A model generated the notes under the pieces. It saw only the letters and a list, made by a program, of their open reading frames with translations. It was not told the origin of the DNA and made no database searches. From NCBI RefSeq assembly GCF_002105155.1, contig NW_019029060.1:1-64000 (forward strand): a stretch of DNA of 64,000 nt. Reading direction: 5' to 3'. Source of the DNA: Lobosporangium transversale. Its lineage: Eukaryota; Mortierellomycota; Mortierellomycetes; Mortierellales; Mortierellaceae. Made by a program: the position numbers and the translations under genes. Shown here piece by piece: positions 57,070 to 64,000 of this stretch (its first letter is position 1; every line of letters begins with the position of its first letter).

Positions 57070-57470
57070 AAAACTTCTGGCATTAACGAAGAGTTTGTAA
57101 AGTGGTGGAATCCATAGGAGTGAGACACCTAACATAAGTGTACGTCTCACACCGCTGCAGATTGAAAGAAGCACTTTGACTCAAGATATCCAAATCATGC
57201 TCAGGAGCGTAGACAGGGTGACTTATACATGACCCAGTCAATGTTGCTCACACCCATTGGCATGCCAGGCATAATCAATACATATGTTGTATAGAAACCT
57301 CTGGCAAATAACGAGGAATCTATACAGTGTTGGAATCCATAGGAGAGAAGTTCCTACGAAAGGTGTATGTCTCATTCACAAGAAATGCACTTCCAACGCT
57401 GCATGCCAAAAGAAGAACTTCATTCTTGAGTCAATGCATCCAAGATGATGGTCAGAAATGCAGACATTGG
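57070..57470. repeat. Diverged tandem duplication, period about 225 bp
   Basis: TGGAATCCATAGGAG occurs at 57106-57120 and 57331-57345. Around it CTCTGGCA/CTTCTGGCA, ATAACGA, GTATGTCTCA/GTACGTCTCA, CGCTGCA and GAGTCAA/GACTCAA recur in the same order. No ORF spans it. Confidence 0.6.
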
Positions 57471-58584
57471 TGATCGGTCCCAAGCTCCTGCGACATGCTC
57501 AACGCGTAAATTATAGAAATAAGGAAATGAGAGAATGAGAGAACGATGAGAGCAAGTGTTGTTTCAGGCATGAAATTTTTTATAGCCCAAAGCTTTAGGT
57601 TTGTCAACCCTGGCCTGGCTCCACTGCATCTGTCCAGCTTTGGTTATGTGCTGCTGCTACTGCTGCCAACTGTACATCATGGCCGTTACTTTAGGGATTG
57701 ATGGTGTTGTAAGCTGTGCTCCCAGTAGTCAGGATCCGATTTATTAAAAAATCTCACATACCATGCCATCTAATGATCTATTGAAAACTGATACTCTGTT
57801 CTTAATGATAGCAAAATTGTGTCCCATCAACGGGTTCGGATTTCAAGGAGGGGCGTGGGAATGAACGATTTAGATATCATCCCTCATGTCAATGACAATG
57901 AAAGATGAAAATGTGTCTACCATCTCTCCAGCGTTCTATACAAGCGTAAAGATAGATCGTCTGAAGATGCCGGTGCCAAAACTAGAGGAAAATAGCCTTC
58001 AATGAAAAATGACTGAAAACTGTGTCCTTGGTTGGCCTAAACAGAGAATGGGTGTAGAGTACAATCTTTTTTTTTCGGGTAAATACTTTCGTGTATTAGT
58101 TAGTTCTGACAATGTATTCTAAAAAGCTCAAATACGGATATCCTTACTCCCTAAGAACAAAATGGTTTGATCGCTTTATCACGACTTATAGATCGGGTCG
58201 TAAGCCCTTCATCTTCCTTGCAGTGTTCTACAGACAATGTAGTAGCGGTCTCGACTTTTATTGTAGCTTCAAAACTTGAGCCGTTTATGGATAACGAGTG
58301 TCATGACCACGAAATCAACACACCGGAAATAGCACTCTTAATCTTTAAATCTAATGATCCAAAGTTTTTTCAAGCGATAGCTCCCCTTCACAACAAACAC
58401 TATATCTATTCGGAGGGAGCCTTTTCTTTTCTTTTTTCTCTTTTCTTTTTTTTTTTTTTTTTTTTTTTTATTATTCGATGCTTTAGTCAATGCTGATGAT
58501 AGTTCGTTGTCGAAGTCCATGTTCCTTTTTTTTGTCATTAATATATATGCATATGGATATATGCATTACTTTTTGTATTCTAGT
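57471..58584. other. No gene recognised
   Basis: Intergenic. T-run at 58448-58470. A plus-strand open frame at 58167-58496 has no recognisable domain and ends in the T-run. Confidence 0.35.
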
Positions 58585-59031
58585 TTACTTCTTCTTCTTT
58601 CCCTTTCCTGATGTTGTTGTAGCTTGTGCAATTTGTTTGGCAGTCAGCGTCTTACGATCCACATCTCCACCGTCTGCAAAATCCAAATCGTCAAAACCAT
58701 CCATATCTCCGAATTTTTTAGCGAAACGAGAAAGCTGGCCCGAGTCGTCACCAGTGGCATTACCACGCATCTCTGGGTTCCAAAGTGGATGATTTCTTGT
58801 ATCACGAGTCAAACGGATCTGAGCACGAGGGGAAGGAGTCCGCAGTGTAAACGTGGCGCCATTAGAGAGAACAATTGTCTGGTCAAAAAGTTCGGGAAAT
58901 CGAGGACGAGAATGATCTGTTGAGGTTGTTGATGCTGCGGTTGATGAGGACTTTTGACGGATGGCCATTGCCACTCTGAGATGAGAAGTCGATCTGGTGC
59001 ATAGAGCAAGCGGTCGTGTGAAAGAGCTCAT
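58585..59031 (-). CDS. MRPL36: Mitochondrial large-subunit ribosomal protein bL31m
   Basis: Component of the mitochondrial 54S large ribosomal subunit; 148 aa, no intron. The N-terminus (MSSFTRPLALCTRSTSHLRV, followed by Ser/Thr-rich sequence and no acidic residues until about residue 39) looks like a mitochondrial presequence. The bL31m core is PRFPELFDQTIVLSNGATFT, then LTRDTRNHPLWNP, a signature of the fungal family. The Cys pairs of some bacterial L31 proteins are absent, as usual for the mitochondrial form. The acidic Asp-rich and basic Lys C-terminal extension is variable in fungi. It lies 195 bp downstream of the TRM6 stop on the same strand. The gene symbol follows yeast use. Confidence 0.85.
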   Translation of the reverse strand: MSSFTRPLALCTRSTSHLRVAMAIRQKSSSTAASTTSTDHSRPRFPELFDQTIVLSNGATFTLRTPSPRAQIRLTRDTRNHPLWNPEMRGNATGDDSGQLSRFAKKFGDMDGFDDLDFADGGDVDRKTLTAKQIAQATTTSGKGKKKK

Positions 59032-59226
59032 TATTATTTTATATTACAGATGTTAAATGAGGTGATGATGGAAAGAGAAAGGAGCACATGAATCTCTTTA
59101 TTACCCTATAGTCTTGGTGGCACATCAATTGGGCGTTTGTTTGTTCATTGTGGCTTGCGCTGATTCAAGTGATTTGTTGATATTTCACATTGGAAAAAAA
59201 GTGCACATTTTTTTAATATATTTATT

Positions 59227-61093
59227 TTATTCTTGCTTGACACGCTTTACCAATCGCTCATCTTCCGTTTCTTTATCCCCTTCCAACACTACTGGTACTG
59301 CTGATGGTGGTCCAACAGAATCTTGTGTAGAAACTGTGGTGGTAGTTGTTGTGGTCGTGGTGATTAATTCTGTAATAACAACTGTTTCCGCCTTTTCAGT
59401 CTCCCCATGTGTCCTTTTAAGTTTCTTTGCTTCTGCGTTCCTCTTTTCCTGAGCTAGTCGCTCGCGCTTTGTCAACGCTGCCTGGACGGGCTTATTAATA
59501 ATCTTCGTTGCTGATAGCAAACTGCCTCCAGAGCCCCACGTTGACATCTCAGGATGTGTCCGTCCAGGAAGAACTTGTGATTTCCTAAGCCAACTCTCTG
59601 TCAGTTGGGGAGCTAAAAGATCAGGGCACCTGCGCATCCAAGTGCTAGTCTCCAATAGAGCCTCCTTGTGTGGATGGTAAACGATAACGGGTCTAGATCC
59701 TCGTACATATTGCAATAGCTTCTCAAGAATTGACTCTGGCTTGTATTGGGAAGCAACAATCAGAGCATCAAAATTACTTTCAAACAAAATTTGGCGCGAT
59801 TCCTCAACAATCTTGTAAGCTTTAACACGACGGTGATAGCCCTCCAAATCCTTTCCAGACAACTGCGTTACATCTTGGAGCTCATCCGGAGTCTCTGCAA
59901 TGCGGAAACAAAGAAGTGTAAGCGAGAGAAACAATACTAAGAAACTTAAACCCAAATATATAAAATAAATGATGCTCACTTTCGTCTGCTGGGCGGTGGA
60001 TACGGAGCCAAGACAACACCTTGATTGAATCTAGAATCTCCTGATTGAAATTCATGTACTTGACTACATCATAGTGTGGATTATCGCCATCATACAGTCC
60101 AAGGATTGTGCCTTGGCCTGATATCCAGAGAGATAAACCCCTTTGATAAGCATGAGTAGTTGAGATAACTATCATTGATAACTACACCAAAGGAAATAAA
60201 TAATGCAACCAACCTCCCATGCGTTCTGCAAGAGCCGAAACGATCATTCCCTGGGTATCATCGACAACCAAGATTTTGCATCCAGAATGCACGTTAGAGT
60301 ATGAAAGTAGCTGCGAGAGTGTGTCCATACGGATATCCCTGATTTTGACTGGATTTTTGGTATAGAAATACTCGTTGACAAAATAAGTAGTGGGTTTGAT
60401 TGGAGTGAATATTTTGTGAAACTTTTTGCCTTTCTTCTGGAGGTATTTTGCCTGAGAATATGCTGTTTTCTTGTCAAACGCACTATGACTCTCTTTCAAC
60501 TTATTAACGATTTCCTACAGATTTTTTTGTTGGAATTAAGGGTCTATGTTAAAATCATTCTAGCAATAGTAAAAGATCCTTATTTCCCTGTCCTCAGAAA
60601 AAAAAAAAGATACCTCTCCTGTGAGCTCTCCTTTAAGTCCTTCATTCTTGAGTGCTCTAATGTCTTCCAGCGTCAGCTTTTGTGCAGAACTGTCATCGAT
60701 GATTTCACGATTGTTATTCTTCGTCTCTTCGACTTCGTTGATCTCATCCAAGTGATAGATGCGAGTCTTGTTGTCCTTGTCATAAATCTCATAAGTATTG
60801 CCCCAAGCACGGCCAATAATGTCATTGGCCTTAAATGTTCCAAACTTCCCAAGCGACACATTGCTATAGCAATTGAAGCTTGGATATTAGATATTTGAAT
60901 CAAAGGAGAAAAAAAAAAAAAAAAAAAAAAAAAAAACTTTCAACGATTAAAATAGGGAATTTCCAGTATACCTATTAGGCTTTAGAACAATGCATTTGAC
61001 ATTGTCACTAGGCATTTTGATGAAGACATGTTCCCCGGCATTAATTGTGTCGGGATTACCACTGACTGGTTGGTCATGTTGGACAGATTCCAT
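59227..61093 (-). CDS. TRM6: tRNA (adenine-58-N1)-methyltransferase non-catalytic subunit TRM6
   Basis: With TRM61 it forms the nuclear enzyme that makes m1A58 in tRNA, including initiator tRNA; TRM6 (Gcd10 in yeast) binds tRNA. Five exons: 61093-60972, 60863-60614, 60514-60214, 60117-59980, 59894-59227, with introns of 108, 99, 96 and 85 bp, all GT-AG. They sum to 493 codons (492 aa and stop), close to yeast Gcd10 (478). The beta-barrel N-terminus includes NAGEHVFIKMPSDN and NVSLGKFGTFKANDIIGR; then SQAKYLQKKGKKFHKIFTP, the Rossmann-like part VDDTQGMIVSALAERMGG and the C-terminal FDALIVASQYKPESIL. A Thr run (ITTTTTTTTTV) sits in the tail. The stop codon lies within AATAAA, a likely polyadenylation signal. 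An upstream in-frame ATG at 61144 is possible but the family-like start is 61093. Confidence 0.92.
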
Positions 61094-62128
61094 GTCGATC
61101 CTTGCTTTTGGAAGAGAAACAAACAAGAAGTAAGCTGGCTGCATTCATGAGGAAAAAAAAAAAATAAAAAAAAAATAATGGCTTAGACACGAATATTTAT
61201 TTAGGAGGCGAGGGAGCCACAGGCCGATGAAAGAATGGAATGAAAATGACTCACTTGACTGAATTTCTCCTGCTTCTGTTGGAAATATTTGCTCAGGACA
61301 AATGGGGAACATGCCACTTAACAAAGACAAACGACCCAGGAATATGTCGAGGTCAACATGAAGCACGGTATATTCAGGCTAACCGTTGACTCAATCAAAG
61401 AGGCCAATAGCTCTCTCCCTTTCCCCAGCGTCTATCCCAATCATTCGGCAACGGCTAGGAGAATCTGAATAGGCTGTGCAAAGCTTCCTGCATTTAAGAG
61501 CAATGAGTAATATCCAACACGGCCATTCAGCCGTAAAGGCTACGAGAGCGAATCTCGGCAAAATCCTTGTGGAGTTCAGCCATGCTCTTATCACAAGCCT
61601 ACGGCAAGGATGAGCATACACTTCTTTTTTTGACCAAAGTTCTAAAACTGTTCCAAGGACTAATGATATGTCGGATGAGGATCATGGCAGATATGGCTCT
61701 TGCATTGACATGTGTTCATAATAATGGGATAGGGAGTACAAGAGCACCAAGTCTGCTACCTATTTGTCGAATATTAGTCGAAATGACTAACAAAAAAAAA
61801 TTAGAATATGTTTGTAATGATACGCATTTGAACGCTCTACAAAGCAAAAAGATGCCAACGACTGTTAAATCATTAGCTATTGAAATGGTTACTGTGAATA
61901 TCCCCAATTTTAAATGCCTTGATAAAGCAATGGCAGTCTTTATTTTAAAATATATAAGTAAATGAGAATACAGCTAGGAATGAGACGAATCTCGTCGATG
62001 AACTTAATGAAAAAATGAAAATAGTAAAGAACATTTGGGTATCGATATCTGCAGTATATTAAATCACTTGGGGGGCAAGCTCTCCAAGCTATTGCATATT
62101 CTGGTAGATCTATGCTTTAATGCAGCGC
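61094..62128. other. Intergenic region between TRM6 and the channel gene
   Basis: Probably holds the TRM6 promoter and the channel 3' end (ATTAAA just after its stop, near 62115). Frames at 61391-61621 (minus) and 61567-61965 (plus) overlap and show no family features. A/T run at 61154-61177. Confidence 0.4.
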
Positions 62129-64000
62129 CTACTCTTCGCTGGGTAGAGCTTTTAGAAGCAGATCGCTAATTTGTTTCATTTGCTTCTGAATATCATCAAT
62201 TCGTCTATCCATATGCGCCTGGGATGTCGTTAGTTGAACCTTCAACTCCTCCACATGACATTCCAAAGTCTGCATTCTCTCCGTGGCGCCTATGCTGCTT
62301 GGCAAGTGGTCTTTATCCTCATCTTTAGAATGCCTTTTATTAGAAGGACCGCTTATGACCATATTTGCTTTTAATTGATCGACAGCAGAAGAAATGTTCG
62401 ACAACCGACTCTGTATACTGTCGTTCTCCTTCGAGGTTTCCATGTTGTCAATTCTCTTCATAAAGGCGCTGACTTGTTGTTCTGAGGCTGTATAGTAAAT
62501 GGCTTTTGGAAACCAATTGTACTTTCGTCTGAATCCTGGAATACGATCCCCAATGGCAAACAAAATAGTGAGTATGAGCTGTAGCATATCAATTATAAGG
62601 CTTTTCACGTTCTAGCCTAATTTGGTAAAGAAGAATTATAGACGTACCTGCAATATGATAAGACAGATTCTCTGCACTTTCGACGTACCGGAGCCGATTC
62701 ACAAGCCATGTTTGGACCCAAGTTTCACTTTCAGTAAATCCAGTGTTAATCAAGGCTATTCATATGAAGAAAAGAGATCGTTTAGGAACCTTAAGCAGCT
62801 TCTTATATGCCCACTAACATTACAAGTAAAGGTTTGTCATGTGTTTTACCAATAAGGACATTCAGCATCAGGATAACTGTAAAAAGTACGTAAATCATCA
62901 TCATTAAGTGAAGAGTCCAGTTTTCTGGTTCATTTAGAAGGTCGTTCACGGAATCATATCTTCCGGCCTAAGGCAGAATTTTTAACACATTAGCACTTTG
63001 TCAAAGGCGAGCAGGATGGAAAGATAACGAGAAACTAAGGATGATTTGAAGACATACCATGAAGAAGTAAGTTGCGGAAAGCGCGTAAAAAAAGTGCTTT
63101 GGGAATGGGGCTTTCATGCATTCATCATTGGAACAAGCATGGACCATGTGCAAAATGGCAATAGAAAATGCCATTATTCCGCAAGCAAATATGAAAAAGA
63201 AAACCCGTATCCTGCTAATGATTTGAATAATAATTGTAGTGTAATAGCACACGCTTCTGATTGTCCTAAGTTCAAACAGCTGTTAAACGTATATCAAATG
63301 AGTAACAATTATTCAGGTACAGCTGTACTTTCATCGACTTTGAGCAATAGCAGGACGTCATCATATACACTTACCAGATGTAAGGATATAAAAAGTACAG
63401 CGAAACTAAGCACGATGACGCCTTCATCGTTGTGGCCCAAAAGATGACTAATGCTCGCTATCATTGGGAGTCCAAATGCTACCAAATCGGCCATATTATA
63501 AGGAGAGCTGTGCAGCATTTAGGTCAATATATATAGAATATTCACTAGAGAATTGTGAGAAAATTTCTGAGGAAAATTTACTGGTTCTTACCTGATATAT
63601 ACCCAAGGTCTCTCAAGTAGTTGAACAAATTCCAGCCACAAAAATATCCCTGAGAACGTTGCGATGGCAATGTACACATGAAAAAGTGTATCGTAGCTTC
63701 GGTAGACCTGCACAAGACTGGCTGTAAGGACTAAAATGTAATAGATACTCTGGACAATAAATCGAGTCAACCACAGCTTGAATCCAATCGTATTCCTAAA
63801 ATGTGAGAGTGAACAAGAGGCGTTCAAACTATTAGCTTCAGTTTCTTTTTTTTTTTTATAGAAGCAAAAGTGAAGAAAAAAATCAAAATGCTCGATTAAC
63901 ATGTTTTCATACCACTTGTACTCGATCAAAGCAGCAAGCGCTGGGTTGTCGAAGAATTCAGAGTGGGCAGTATGAGGCACAACGGAGACCCGACTGCACG
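62129..64000 (-). CDS. TRP-like cation channel, C-terminal part (partial)
   Basis: Six-helix ion transport protein; the N-terminal domain lies beyond the right edge. Exons seen: 64000-63913, 63795-63592, 63507-63375, 63279-63058, 62967-62850, 62755-62648, 62535-62129, with GT-AG introns of 84-117 bp and consistent phases (about 425 residues). S1 FIVQSIYYILVLTASLVQVY, S2 around IAIATFSGIFLWLEF, S3 MADLVAFGLPMIASISHLLG, S4 GVIVLSFAVLFISLHL then FELRTIRSV, S5 FFIFACGIMAFSIAILHMV. A pore-loop-like HFFYALSATYFFMAGRYDSV precedes S6 HLMMMIYVLFTVILMLNVLI. After S6 come GFTESE, FRRKYNWFPKAIYYTASE and a C-terminal coiled coil (heptads from ERMQTLECHVEELK to the end). This matches fungal TRP-like channels. 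The location (plasma or organelle membrane) cannot be told. Confidence 0.82.

Noticed and set aside
58167-58496. 109-aa plus-strand frame upstream of bL31m
   Set aside because: Ends in a T-run, no recognisable domain, no start context or splice evidence.
61391-61965. Frames between TRM6 and the channel gene
   Set aside because: They overlap on opposite strands and show no family features; intergenic is the simpler reading.

Overview
This window looks like fungal nuclear DNA, most likely from an early-diverging filamentous fungus (Mucoromycota, perhaps Mucorales). The evidence is short GT-AG introns of about 70-170 bp, a mitochondrial ribosomal protein gene, a TRM6/GCD10 gene, a fungal TRP-like channel, and abundant Tc1/mariner, Helitron, hAT and Ty3 (chromodomain) elements. 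The genus cannot be fixed from sequence alone. There is no bacterial organisation (no operons, no Shine-Dalgarno sites).

Layout. Positions 1-13.8 kb are a stack of nested transposons. A Tc1-like element (family C) was hit by family B, then by family A, then by a precisely bounded Helitron (H1, 328-3185). Next to it a small hAT element (5456-10557, with a near-perfect 8-bp target duplication) was split by a second Helitron (H2, 5681-10529, minus strand). Two more Tc1 elements follow (A1 and C1). Positions 15.25-36.84 kb are a tandem satellite of about 103 units of two related types, a 166-bp short and a 284-bp long unit, sharing one core and mixed irregularly. It is nearly invariant except for three patches eroded by small deletions that look like uncorrected long-read consensus. 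Positions 36.84-49.2 kb are a second transposon cluster: two hAT derivatives (E1, E2), two apparently identical intact Tc1 elements in opposite orientation (D1, D2), a damaged Ty3 chromovirus with an antisense ORF next to its probable 3' LTR, family B and C relics, and a 460-bp MULE-type MITE. Positions 49.2-58.5 kb hold decayed gene fragments, a Tc1 relic, a Helitron-type terminus and non-coding DNA.

Only the right end carries ordinary host genes, all on the minus strand: mitochondrial ribosomal protein bL31m (58585-59031), TRM6, the non-catalytic subunit of the tRNA m1A58 methyltransferase (five exons, 492 aa), and the C-terminal part of a six-TM TRP-like channel (seven exons seen, 5' end outside the window).

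No defence or metabolic gene system is visible. The most unusual objects are the two-unit satellite with its dyad-rich core, the multi-level nested transposons whose boundaries can be read to the base, and the antisense ORF in the Ty3 element. All gene models are hand-read from splice consensus and frame continuity. No database search was possible.
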